Source: Bacillota bacterium (lineage in GTDB: Bacteria > Bacillota > Clostridia > Lachnospirales > Lachnospiraceae). Taken from it: a stretch of 14,945 nucleotides of DNA. Below the pieces are notes generated by a model. It ran no database searches. It saw nothing but the letters and a program-made list of their open reading frames with translations, and was not told the DNA's origin. The position numbers were made by a program, and so were the translations under genes. The stretch spans positions 1 to 14,945 of the forward strand of contig JAEZKL010000003.1 in assembly GCA_023415475.1 (NCBI GenBank). Direction: 5' to 3'. Shown here piece after piece: positions 1 through 6,508 of the stretch (positions within the stretch are counted from its first letter, which is position 1; every line of letters starts with the position of its first letter).

Positions 1-76
1 CCTTGAATGCTTCAGAAAATCCGGCGTTGCGCCGGCTGACCTTGAAGGTCTTAGAGATGTGTTCAACCTTGATCAT
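1..76 (-). CDS. ABC transporter ATP-binding protein, N-terminal fragment (cut by window edge)
   Basis: The minus strand opens a frame with ATG at 76-74 that runs off the window. Its 25 codons begin MIKVEHISKTFKV and continue SRRNAGFSEAFK. The I-x-V-x-x-I-S-K-T-F-K-V opening is typical of ABC ATPases just before the first beta strands. The R-x-x-G-F-x-E-A-x-K continuation resembles the ABC-2 type exporter ATPases of the COG4586 (NatA-like) group, which energise export through a separate membrane subunit. The Walker motifs lie outside the window, so the family call rests on the N-terminus alone. A clear AGGAGG at 88-83, six bases from the ATG, supports the start. A near-consensus promoter lies upstream at 232-204. 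Partner permease genes, if present, would be further left. Confidence 0.72.
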   Translation of the reverse strand, partial: MIKVEHISKTFKVSRRNAGFSEAFK

Positions 77-82
77 GTTATT

Positions 83-88
83 CCTCCT
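83..88 (-). promoter_or_regulatory. Ribosome binding site of the ABC ATPase fragment
   Basis: On the minus strand AGGAGG occupies 88-83, six bases before the ATG at 76. It is a full match to the anti-Shine-Dalgarno core and fixes the start of a gene of which only 25 codons are visible. Confidence 0.75.
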
Positions 89-203
89 GGTAGTAATATT
101 TTTTCAAATATCTTGCCAAGCGACGGCGTACCTGAAAGATACACTTTTTTCCTTGGATTTTGCCAAGAAAACCCGCGGTAAATATTTATTCAAGCGAAAA
201 TAT

Positions 204-232
204 ATTCTAGCACTGCAGTTCATTTATGTCAA
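204..232 (-). promoter_or_regulatory. SigA-type promoter for the ABC ATPase gene
   Basis: The minus strand reads TTGACA (232-227), a 17-base spacer, then TAGAAT (209-204), with TGC directly before the -10, giving an extended -10 element. This is a perfect -35 and a 5/6 -10. The predicted start is near 197, leaving a leader of about 120 nt before the ATG at 76. The leader contains a small dyad, CTTGG/CCAAG (plus 154-169), but no terminator-like hairpin with a T tract. The promoter lies in the 235-bp gap after the histidine phosphatase gene, so the ABC gene is probably its own transcription unit. Confidence 0.65.
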
Positions 233-311
233 CATAAAATCCATAATTTAGCAATAAATAAGCATTAATATAGCATAAAGTAAATAAAATAGGTTCCCAT
301 ACGCCAACACT

Positions 312-902
312 TTATTTAATATTATTCAACGCAAGATATTCCTCCGGTGTAAGGTTATATTCCCTTAAGTGAAATCTGCCCTTCTCATAGTGAAGGATAT
401 TAATACAGGTGTTCTTTAGAATGATTTTCCCGGTTCCGGTTTTTCCTCCGCTGAGACCCGCTAATACGCAGTTAATGGAAGCCCCATGGGATACCATAAT
501 AATATCATCCTTCGGAAATTGCTCAGCGTATCTTGTCAGGCTGCCGAACATTCGCTCGCTCAGCTTTTCCCACGGCTCCTTATCATCCTCTTCACCCGAG
601 GCATAGAAGGCCTCCCTTTCCTTAGGTGTCATGCCGGATACCTTTGAGAAATCACGCTCTGTAATACCCTCATCAACAATAAACTGCTTTACTCCTAAGT
701 GTTCTGCAATTATTTCACCGGTTCTTCTTGCCCGGCTCAAGGGGCTTGTGATCACTGCACGAAATTGTTCCTTTGATAGTGCGGCTCCGCATCGCTTTGC
801 CTGTTCAATTCCGTTCTCATTCAATTCAATATCTTCTCTTCCTTGAAATCTTCCTTGCCGATTCCAGTCCGTTTCACCATGTCTGATTAAGTATATCTTC
901 AT
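312..902 (-). CDS. Histidine phosphatase family protein (phosphoglycerate mutase-like)
   Basis: This 196-residue cytoplasmic protein belongs to the histidine phosphatase superfamily, branch 1, where a phosphohistidine intermediate transfers or hydrolyses phosphate. The N-terminal signature LIRHGETDWN places the catalytic RHG at residues 7-9. SPLSRARRTGE supplies the conserved phosphate-binding Arg near residue 57. ITERDFSKVSG holds the acidic residue near Glu82, and VSHGAS gives the second catalytic His at 139. The length matches small members such as GpmB/CobC-like phosphatases. The substrate cannot be told from sequence: a sugar phosphate, phosphoglycerate or alpha-ribazole phosphate are all possible, and no cobalamin or glycolysis gene lies next to it. 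A GGAGAG motif lies about nine bases before the ATG. It sits 213 bp downstream of pflA behind a terminator, so it is probably transcribed separately. Confidence 0.88.
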   Translation of the reverse strand: MKIYLIRHGETDWNRQGRFQGREDIELNENGIEQAKRCGAALSKEQFRAVITSPLSRARRTGEIIAEHLGVKQFIVDEGITERDFSKVSGMTPKEREAFYASGEEDDKEPWEKLSERMFGSLTRYAEQFPKDDIIMVSHGASINCVLAGLSGGKTGTGKIILKNTCINILHYEKGRFHLREYNLTPEEYLALNNIK

Positions 903-988
903 TTCGTTTCTCTCCAGTAAATTTATATGTCCTATTATTCTAACCCAGATTCGTCTGATTTTCTACCTCTATTTTTTATCTAATATAA

Positions 989-1032
989 AAAGCGTGGATC
1001 AGTAGGCCCTTAACCTATCCGTTCCACGCTTT
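989..1032 (-). terminator. Rho-independent terminator of the pflB-pflA operon
   Basis: AAAGCGTGGA (989-998) and TCCACGCTTT (1023-1032) form a perfect 10-bp stem. The intervening bases can extend it (ATCAGTAGG against CCTATCC). On the minus strand the second arm ends in CGCTTTTTATA, a T tract right after the stem, so it fits termination of minus-strand transcription. It lies about 85 bp downstream of the pflA stop. Confidence 0.8.
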
Positions 1033-1115
1033 ACTTTTTATAGCAACACTAATCCGATCATACCTTAAATCGTAAGATAATCTGCTGAAGATTTGAAGCC
1101 AGGGAGGCTAATTAC

Positions 1116-1856
1116 TTATGCATTAGAAGCTACATTCTTGCCATTCGTTTCAAAAATTGCTTTTACTTCTTTAATTAAAGCCTTCTCCGGCTCTTTTGTC
1201 TCCGACAAGGTATAAGTAAGTCCAAGCTCCTTCCACTTGTATTCACCCATTTTGTGGAAGGGAAGCAGCTCTATCTTGACAACATTGGGATACCCGTCCA
1301 GATGCTCCGATAATTTTCGTACACTATCCAGATTATCGGTAAGTCCCGGTACGAGTACATATCTTATCCAGGTTTTTATATTCTTCTCCCGAAGATAGTC
1401 AAGTAGCTTTAAGGTGGGATCTAAAGGCACTCCGGTCACCTCTTTATATACAATCGGATCATAATTTTTAATATCCAGCAGTACAAGATCGGTATATTCC
1501 AAGACTTCCTTTACCGTATCATTCCAAATGAAGCCGGATGTATCGATAGCTATTGATATTCCTTGCTCCTTCAGCTTTTTACATACCTCAAGAATGAACT
1601 CTGCCTGCAACAAGGGCTCTCCGCCGGTAAAGGTCACCCCTCCACCGGAGAAATCCATGTAGGATTTATACTTTATAATTTCTTCAAATAACTGCTCTGT
1701 GGTATACTCTGTACCCTTATGAACCTCCCAGGTGTCAGGATTATGACAGAACCGGCAACGAAGAGGACATCCCTGCAGGAATACGACAAACCGGATACCC
1801 GGACCATCTACGGTTCCAAAGCTCTCCAAAGAATGAATTCGTCCTAAAGCACTCAT
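1116..1856 (-). CDS. pflA: Pyruvate formate-lyase activating enzyme
   Basis: PflA is a radical SAM enzyme. It uses a [4Fe-4S] cluster and S-adenosylmethionine to abstract a hydrogen from a glycine of PflB, creating the glycyl radical. The 246-residue length equals that of the well-known enterobacterial enzyme. The CxxxCxxC cluster motif is GCPLRCRFCHNP, with Cys30, Cys34 and Cys37. The GGEP SAM-binding motif is at 78-81, preceded by FSGGGVTF, and IDTSGF follows. LLDIKNYD and the later RYVLVPGLTDN are typical of the family. The gene starts 45 bp after pflB ends and shares its operon. A GGGAG lies nine bases before the ATG. A second, out-of-frame ATG begins four bases upstream. Without an external electron donor gene nearby, flavodoxin or ferredoxin from elsewhere must reduce it. 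Confidence 0.95.
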   Translation of the reverse strand: MSALGRIHSLESFGTVDGPGIRFVVFLQGCPLRCRFCHNPDTWEVHKGTEYTTEQLFEEIIKYKSYMDFSGGGVTFTGGEPLLQAEFILEVCKKLKEQGISIAIDTSGFIWNDTVKEVLEYTDLVLLDIKNYDPIVYKEVTGVPLDPTLKLLDYLREKNIKTWIRYVLVPGLTDNLDSVRKLSEHLDGYPNVVKIELLPFHKMGEYKWKELGLTYTLSETKEPEKALIKEVKAIFETNGKNVASNA

Positions 1857-1901
1857 CCATCAGCTCTCCCTTCTCCTAAAGATATTACGTTTTCCCACAT
1901 T

Positions 1902-4130
1902 TTAGCGTTCGTGGAAGGTACGATTAATTACATCCAGCTGCTGTTCACGGCTCAACTTAATGAAGTTAACTGCATAGCCGGATACACGAATGGTTAACTG
2001 AGGATATTTCTCCGGATGCTCCATTGCGTCGAGCAGAGTCTCACGGTCAAATACATTGACATTGATATGATGACCCTTACTATGGAAGTATCCATCCATT
2101 AGATCCTTCAGATTATTCTTACGTTCCTCTTCGTTCTTTCCTAATGCCTTAGGAACGATGGAGAAGGTATAAGATATTCCGTCCTCTGCATGGCGATAAG
2201 GAAGTTTCGCCACGGAAGACATAGATGCGATAGCACCCTTCTTATCTCTTCCATGCATCGGGTTTGCACCCGGTGCGAAGGGCTCTCCAGCCTTACGACC
2301 ATCCGGTGTGCTGCCGGTCTTCTTACCGTACACAACATTGGAGGTTATGGTTAATACCGAAAGTGTATGCTTTGCACCACGATAGGTCTTAACCTTACGT
2401 AGCTTATTCATAAATCTCTCAACGATATCAATCGCAATCTGATCAACACGATCATCATTATTACCATATGCCGGATATTCTCCTTCGATCTCATAATCCA
2501 CTGCAAGACCTGCTTCGTTACGAACTACCTTAACCTTAGCAAACTTGATTGCAGATAAGGAGTCAGCTACAACAGAAAGACCCGCAATACCACAAGCCTC
2601 TGTTCGAAGGATGTTAATATCATGAAGAGCCATCTGCAAACGCTCATAATTGTATTTGTCATGCATGTAATGAATTACATTCAAGGTATTGATATATAGC
2701 TCTGCTAACCAGTCTAATGTCTGGTCAAACTTAGATATAACCTCATCGTAATCCAGATAATCACCGGTAATCGGTGCAAACATAGGCGCTACTTGATCAC
2801 CATAGATCTCATCCTTACCACCGTTGATTGCATAAAGGAGAGCCTTAGCAAGATTAGCACGGGCGCCAAAGAACTGCATCTGTTTACCGATACGCATTGC
2901 AGATACACAGCATGCAATACCGTAATCATCGCCCCAATAGTCACGCATGATATCATCACTTTCATACTGTATAGAACTGGTATCAATGGACACCTTTGCA
3001 CAGTATTTTTTAAAGGATTCCGGTAAGAATACAGACCAGAGCACTGTAAGGTTCGGCTCCGGAGCAGGTCCCAGATTATAAAGAGTGTGAAGGATACGAT
3101 AACTGCTCTTTGTAACCAAGGTACGACCATCCAGTCCCATTCCACCGATGGATTCTGTTACCCAGGTAGGATCTCCTGAAAACAGGTCATTATAAGAGGG
3201 AGTACGAAGGAAACGCACCATACGAAGCTTCATAACGAACTGATCCATCAGCTCTTGAATCTCTTCCTCTGTAATTAAGTTATGCTTTAAGTCTCTTTCA
3301 TAATAGATATCAAGGAAGGTAGTTACTCTTCCTAAACTCATAGCTGCACCATCCTGCTCCTTGATCGCACCAAGGTAAGCAAAGTAAGTCCACTGAGTTG
3401 CCTCAAAGGAGTTCTTCGCAGGTACACTGATATCATAACCATAGGAAGCAGCCATAGCTTTCAGTTGCTTCAGGGCATCAATCTGCTCACTGATCTCCTC
3501 ACGTAAACGGATATCCGGGGATTCTAAGATTGGAATCTCAAGAAGTTTCTTCTCCTGAATCTTCTCCTCAATTAAGAAATCCACACCATATAAGGCAACT
3601 CTACGATAATCACCGATAATTCTTCCTCTGCCGTAAGCATCCGGAAGTCCTGTAATGATACCAGTATGTCTAGCCTTTTTCATAGCATCGGTATAGGCAT
3701 CAAATACACCATCGTTATGAGTTTTTCTATTCTCAGAATAGATCTCCTCCGTCTTCTTATCTAAAGTATATCCATACGCCGTTAATGCATTCTTAACTAC
3801 ACGAATACCACCATTGGGCATAATACCGCGCTTTAAAGGCTTATCGGTCTGAAAGCCTACAATCAATTCCTTGTCTTTATCAACATATCCAGGTCCAAAG
3901 GCAGTAATCGTTGATGGCTTCTCTGTCTCAGCCTCAAGGATACCTTTGCTGTTTTCTAGCTTCATCAACTCCATAACTTTTTCCCAGAGCTCGGTAGTTC
4001 TACTAGTAGGTCCTGCCAGAAAGCTCTCATCGCCCTCATAGGGTGTATAATTATGCTGAATAAAGCTCCGGACATTAACATCCGTCATCCAACTACCCGG
4101 TTCAAAATCATACCATTCTTCTCTTGTCAT
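1902..4130 (-). CDS. pflB: Formate C-acetyltransferase (pyruvate formate-lyase)
   Basis: This cytoplasmic glycyl radical enzyme converts pyruvate and CoA to acetyl-CoA and formate, a central step in anaerobic sugar fermentation. At 742 residues it is near the usual 750-760. The paired catalytic cysteines are in YGIACCVSAMR, at residues 407-408. The C-terminal glycyl radical motif is RVSGYAVNF, with the radical Gly at 718. The N-terminal PFL domain carries TGLPDAYGRGRIIGDYRR at about 160-177. The presence of the Cys-Cys pair, rather than a single Cys with a Glu-x-Cys signature, separates it from diol dehydratase and choline lyase relatives. A ribosome binding site AAAGGAT precedes the ATG by about nine bases. 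The activating enzyme gene follows immediately. The leader at 4131-4310 holds promoters and several operators, described separately. Confidence 0.96.
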   Translation of the reverse strand: MTREEWYDFEPGSWMTDVNVRSFIQHNYTPYEGDESFLAGPTSRTTELWEKVMELMKLENSKGILEAETEKPSTITAFGPGYVDKDKELIVGFQTDKPLKRGIMPNGGIRVVKNALTAYGYTLDKKTEEIYSENRKTHNDGVFDAYTDAMKKARHTGIITGLPDAYGRGRIIGDYRRVALYGVDFLIEEKIQEKKLLEIPILESPDIRLREEISEQIDALKQLKAMAASYGYDISVPAKNSFEATQWTYFAYLGAIKEQDGAAMSLGRVTTFLDIYYERDLKHNLITEEEIQELMDQFVMKLRMVRFLRTPSYNDLFSGDPTWVTESIGGMGLDGRTLVTKSSYRILHTLYNLGPAPEPNLTVLWSVFLPESFKKYCAKVSIDTSSIQYESDDIMRDYWGDDYGIACCVSAMRIGKQMQFFGARANLAKALLYAINGGKDEIYGDQVAPMFAPITGDYLDYDEVISKFDQTLDWLAELYINTLNVIHYMHDKYNYERLQMALHDINILRTEACGIAGLSVVADSLSAIKFAKVKVVRNEAGLAVDYEIEGEYPAYGNNDDRVDQIAIDIVERFMNKLRKVKTYRGAKHTLSVLTITSNVVYGKKTGSTPDGRKAGEPFAPGANPMHGRDKKGAIASMSSVAKLPYRHAEDGISYTFSIVPKALGKNEEERKNNLKDLMDGYFHSKGHHINVNVFDRETLLDAMEHPEKYPQLTIRVSGYAVNFIKLSREQQLDVINRTFHER

Positions 4131-4190
4131 ACTAATTCATCCTTTCCACCGTCTTCCACGGCACTGATATTCTCATCATCTTATGTCTTT

Positions 4191-4219
4191 GGTAATTCAT
4201 ACCTATGGTAATTTACCAT
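4191..4219. promoter_or_regulatory. Tandem GGTAA palindromes in the pflB leader (putative operator)
   Basis: Two adjacent dyads share a GGTAAtt half-site 16 bp apart. The first is GGTA-N5-TACC at 4191-4203. The second is a perfect 7-1-7 palindrome, ATGGTAA-T-TTACCAT, at 4205-4219. With a one-base centre the second cannot form a normal RNA hairpin, so a DNA-binding dimer is the likelier reader. It would overlap the start (about 4216) of the inferred downstream pflB promoter. The cognate regulator is unknown. It does not match the Rex consensus TTGTTAA-N4-TTAACAA. Confidence 0.45.
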
Positions 4220-4239
4220 TTATTCATAACATGAATAAA
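4219..4239. repeat. 9-bp inverted repeat in the pflB promoter region
   Basis: TTTATTCAT (4219-4227) and ATGAATAAA (4231-4239) are perfect inverted repeats around a 3-base centre. The TTATTCA core recurs as direct copies at 4283-4289 and 4303-4309, exactly 20 bp apart, flanking and overlapping the -35 of the upstream promoter. The repetition suggests binding sites for one regulator, but no known consensus is matched. Confidence 0.45.
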
Positions 4240-4265
4240 GAATAATTAATGTGATTCAAATCACG
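4223..4265 (-). promoter_or_regulatory. CRP/FNR-type site with extended -10 promoter for pflB
   Basis: At 4250-4265 the plus strand reads TGTGA-N6-TCACG, one base off the CRP-type consensus TGTGA-N6-TCACA. On the minus strand an FNR-like TTGAT half lies just beyond it. Downstream on the minus strand, TGT followed by TATGAA (4231-4223) forms an extended -10, predicting a start near 4216. The dyad centre at 4257.5 is then 41.5 bases upstream, the classical class II activator position, which explains the missing -35. This geometry is inferred. FNR/CRP-family activation of pfl is known in enterobacteria, but the regulator here is not identified. Confidence 0.5.
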
Positions 4266-4272
4266 AATCAAT

Positions 4273-4301
4273 AATATATCACTTATTCACCTAATTGTCT
4301 A
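4273..4301 (-). promoter_or_regulatory. Upstream SigA-type promoter for pflB
   Basis: The minus strand reads TAGACA (4301-4296), a 17-base spacer, then TATATT (4278-4273); each hexamer is 5/6. The start would be near 4266, giving a leader of about 135 nt that contains the CRP/FNR-type site and the GGTAA palindromes. If this promoter is active, a protein on the CRP/FNR-type site at about +1 to +16 would block it, so the two promoters may be used under different conditions. Apart from these elements and the gltD-side hairpin, the 428-bp gap at 4131-4558 shows no gene. Confidence 0.5.
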
Positions 4302-4440
4302 CTTATTCATACTGTTTTCCCATCCCTTCCTATCTTTATGATAGTGGAACATTCTAAGACGTTATTAAGTATCCAACCATAGAAAGAACGCTTCCAGAAC
4401 CTTTTATGCTCAGCAGTCGAACGCCTACTAAAATAATAGC

Positions 4441-4496
4441 AAGAAGGGCTATATGCTTCCGTAAATATTCCTCACGGGAAGCATATAACCCTTCTT
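4441..4496 (-). terminator. Long hairpin downstream of gltD, probable terminator
   Basis: The arms at 4441-4462 and 4474-4496 pair over about 22 bp (AAGAAGGGCTATATGCTTCC against GGAAGCATATAACCCTTCTT, with one wobble and one bulge) around an 11-base loop. It lies 63 bp past the gltD stop. On the minus strand the stem is followed by GCTATTATTTTAG, a broken T tract, so termination is plausible but not canonical. The stem length also fits a 3'-end protecting structure. The other side lacks a clean T run too. Confidence 0.6.
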
Positions 4497-4558
4497 GTCT
4501 TACTGTAGTATTTTACTCCCAAGAAAAATATATTCTAAACACCTATGGCAGTAACATG

Positions 4559-6061
4559 CTATGCCAGATTGCTATAACCAATAAGACTTTCATCTACAGC
4601 CTTCGCTGCTTCTCTGCCCTCACGGATTGCCCATACCACCAAGGACTGCCCGCGATGCATATCTCCAGCTACAAACACTTTATCTACATTGGTCTGATAC
4701 CTACCCACATCCGTCTTAACATTGGTTCGCCCATCCAGCTCAACACCAAATGCCTCCGCTACATAGGACTGGGTTCCCAAAAAGCCTGCTGCAATCAGTA
4801 CCAAGTCAACCTCGACCGTAGCTTCACTACCGATAACCTCTGCCATCACCATCCGCTTGGAAGCTTCATCATACTTACTCTCAAGACGAATAGTAACAGC
4901 TTTAATCACATTACCCTGTTCATCAGCAATAAACTCCTTCACAGTTGTCTGATACAATCTAGGGTCACTTCCAAAGGTATCGATTGCCTCCTCCTGACCG
5001 TAATCCGTCTTGCAGACCTTCGGCCATTCTGGCCAAGGATTATTCTCGGCTCTGCTATCAGGAAGCTTAGGCATCATCTCTAATTGGAGTACATTCACTG
5101 CACCCTGTCTTATAGAGGTCCCGACACAGTCATTACCGGTATCTCCGCCACCAATTACCATTACCTTCTTACCCTTTGCACTAACCGTGAAGCTCTCCAT
5201 CTCCATCACCATTGTAGTACCGGTATCCAGTAAATCCTTGGTGGCTGACTTCAGATAATCCACTGCAAAGCAGATACCCTTAGAATCTCTGCCCGGAACC
5301 TTAATATCTCTTGGATTCGATGCCCCGCAGGCCAGGATAATTCGGTCATATTCCTTCTCAAGCTTACTCACCTTGGTATTACCGCCAATATCCGCTCCGG
5401 TCACGAAGGTAACACCCTCTTCCCTCATAATATCTACTCGGCGATCAATAATCCACTTCTCCAGCTTCATATTCGGAATACCGTACATCATTAAGCCGCC
5501 GATTCGATCAGAGCGTTCATAAACCGTTACGAAATGCCCTCTCTTATTCAGCTGATCTGCAGCAGCAAGTCCGGCGGGTCCGGAACCGATGACAGCAACC
5601 TTTTTTCCGGTACGAATTGCCGGTGGCTTCGGCTGAATATAACCCGCCTCATAACCATATTCAGCAATTGCATATTCATTATCCTTAATTGTAACCGGAT
5701 CTCCGTTTAAGCCGCAGGTGCAGGATGCCTCGCAGGGAGCCGGACATACTCTTCCGGTAAATTCCGGGAAATTATTCGTCTTCATAAGACGGGATAGAGC
5801 CATCTTCATGTTCCCACGGTATAACAAATCATTCCATTCCGGAATGAGATTTAGCAGTGGACAGCCTGATGCCATTCCGCCGATGATCATACCGGATTGG
5901 CAAAAGGGTACTCCACACTCCATACAGCGTGCGCCCTGGCACTTCCGCTCCTCCATGGACAGCGGCTGATGGAATTCATTAAAATGCTTTAATCTATCCT
6001 TTGGCGACTCAGCACTGGTCTGAGTTCTTTCATATTCCATAAATCCTGTTGGTTTTCCCAT
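4559..6061 (-). CDS. gltD: Glutamate synthase (NADPH), small subunit
   Basis: GltD oxidises NADPH on FAD and passes electrons through iron-sulfur clusters to GltB. The 500-residue protein begins MGKPTGFMEYERT, the standard start of the family. The N-terminal cluster domain carries cysteines 41, 46, 49, 54 and 67, then 106, 110, 114 and 116 in VCPAPCEASCTCG. The FAD Rossmann motif VAVIGSGPAG is at 155-164, followed by YERSDRIGGLMMYGIP. A second nucleotide-binding motif, VMVIGGGDTGNDCVG, is at 300-314 for NADPH. The C-terminal FAD contact VFVAGDMHRGQSLVVWAI closes the fold. It lies downstream of gltB in the same direction but 447 bp away. An AAAGGAT ribosome binding site precedes the ATG and a possible own promoter is at 6152-6124. 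Standalone GltD-like enzymes (NfnA, PreT) are alternatives in principle, but the gltB neighbour decides. Confidence 0.95.
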   Translation of the reverse strand: MGKPTGFMEYERTQTSAESPKDRLKHFNEFHQPLSMEERKCQGARCMECGVPFCQSGMIIGGMASGCPLLNLIPEWNDLLYRGNMKMALSRLMKTNNFPEFTGRVCPAPCEASCTCGLNGDPVTIKDNEYAIAEYGYEAGYIQPKPPAIRTGKKVAVIGSGPAGLAAADQLNKRGHFVTVYERSDRIGGLMMYGIPNMKLEKWIIDRRVDIMREEGVTFVTGADIGGNTKVSKLEKEYDRIILACGASNPRDIKVPGRDSKGICFAVDYLKSATKDLLDTGTTMVMEMESFTVSAKGKKVMVIGGGDTGNDCVGTSIRQGAVNVLQLEMMPKLPDSRAENNPWPEWPKVCKTDYGQEEAIDTFGSDPRLYQTTVKEFIADEQGNVIKAVTIRLESKYDEASKRMVMAEVIGSEATVEVDLVLIAAGFLGTQSYVAEAFGVELDGRTNVKTDVGRYQTNVDKVFVAGDMHRGQSLVVWAIREGREAAKAVDESLIGYSNLA

Positions 6062-6123
6062 ACTTAATCCATATCCTTTCCTAACATTACACGTAGCATT
6101 CTAAACAAAAACAGAAGCTCTTC

Positions 6124-6152
6124 CTTATAAACTTCCTATCTCAAATTCCCAA
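6124..6152 (-). promoter_or_regulatory. Possible promoter for gltD
   Basis: The minus strand reads TTGGGA (6152-6147), a 17-base spacer, then TATAAG (6129-6124), matching 4/6 and 5/6. The start would be near 6117, about 56 nt before the gltD ATG. A promoter here would make sense because hairpins and a palindromic element lie between gltB and gltD. It is weaker than the gltB promoter. Confidence 0.35.
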
Positions 6153-6177
6153 GCTTTGGCCGTTCTTATTATGTCAC

Positions 6178-6198
6178 ATTCTGAACAAATATCAGAAT
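6178..6198. repeat. 7-bp inverted repeat upstream of gltD
   Basis: ATTCTGA (6178-6184) and TCAGAAT (6192-6198) are perfect inverted repeats with a 7-base spacer. They lie upstream of the possible gltD promoter and beside the palindromic element. This may be a protein-binding site or a small hairpin; no regulator is recognised. Confidence 0.3.
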
Positions 6199-6224
6199 AA
6201 AAGTAATTATGTCGATGACCTTAC

Positions 6225-6416
6225 AGGGTTTGCATTATATAACTTACCCTATTGGGGGAATGGCTGTTGTCTCTCCTGAGAGTAAGTTGCCGTAACTATG
6301 CATCCGCCAGCAGCTTCCTGCTCACACAGTAGGAAGTGCTGATGCGATGGAGGCAACTTATCTTGAAGGGGAGATAATAGCATTCTCCCAATATACAATA
6401 TCTTCCCGCAAACCCT
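6225..6416 (+). mobile_element. 192-bp imperfect palindromic element (MITE-like or structured RNA) between gltB and gltD
   Basis: The element starts AGGGTTTGC (6225-6233) and ends GCAAACCCT (6408-6416), a perfect 9-bp terminal inverted repeat. It is flanked on both sides by TTAC (6221-6224 and 6417-6420), a possible 4-bp target duplication. Inside, after a 16/14-base unpaired stretch, 6250-6277 pairs with 6367-6393 with only one bulged base (G6263). Next 6283-6291 pairs perfectly with 6352-6360. An apical branched hairpin follows, with 6312-6318 against 6331-6336 around an 11-base loop. No open frame lies within it, so it would be non-autonomous. The four imperfect positions in the lower stem remain paired as G-U/G-T only on the plus strand, hence the strand given. 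Alternatives are a plus-strand noncoding RNA or an mRNA processing hairpin. The rest of the 447-bp gap holds two smaller hairpins and a possible gltD promoter. Confidence 0.6.
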
Positions 6417-6440
6417 TTACATAACATGCCTCTTTGAATT

Positions 6441-6472
6441 AGTTTGTGCCGAGGATTTCGCAGGCACAAACT
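6441..6472. repeat. 10-bp stem hairpin downstream of gltB
   Basis: AGTTTGTGCC (6441-6450) and GGCACAAACT (6463-6472) pair perfectly around a 12-base loop, 37 bp past the gltB stop. On the minus strand no T tract follows, so it is not a standard terminator. It may stabilise the 3' end of gltB mRNA or guide processing between the two glt cistrons. Confidence 0.5.
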
Positions 6473-6479
6473 TGGAAGG

Positions 6480-6504
6480 ATGAATTATGCTTTTTATAAT
6501 TCAT
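6480..6504. repeat. AT-rich 9-bp hairpin just after gltB
   Basis: ATGAATTAT (6480-6488) and ATAATTCAT (6496-6504) pair perfectly around GCTTTTT, ending five bases before the gltB stop codon. The T run is in the loop, not after the stem, so termination is unlikely. It may be part of the same intercistronic processing region. Confidence 0.4.
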
Positions 6505-6508
6505 TCTA

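Noticed and set aside
2789..3145. A 118-codon minus-strand frame overlapping pflB
   Set aside because: It is a different frame of the same strand inside a clear pflB. No independent signals were seen.
4205..4219. Rex operator at pflB
   Set aside because: ATGGTAA-T-TTACCAT differs from TTGTTAA-N4-TTAACAA in half-site sequence and spacing.
4406..5083. A 225-codon open frame on the plus strand
   Set aside because: It lies mostly antisense to gltD, crosses the gltD 3' hairpin, lacks a good ribosome binding site and resembles no family.
6225..6416. Integron attC site
   Set aside because: It is longer than usual attC sites, lacks the GTTRRRY/RYYYAAC core at its ends, and no integrase or cassette array is nearby.
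6221..6420. IS200/IS605-derived element, because IS608 targets TTAC
   Set aside because: That family does not duplicate its target, and here TTAC appears on both sides of perfect terminal inverted repeats. No transposase remnant is present.
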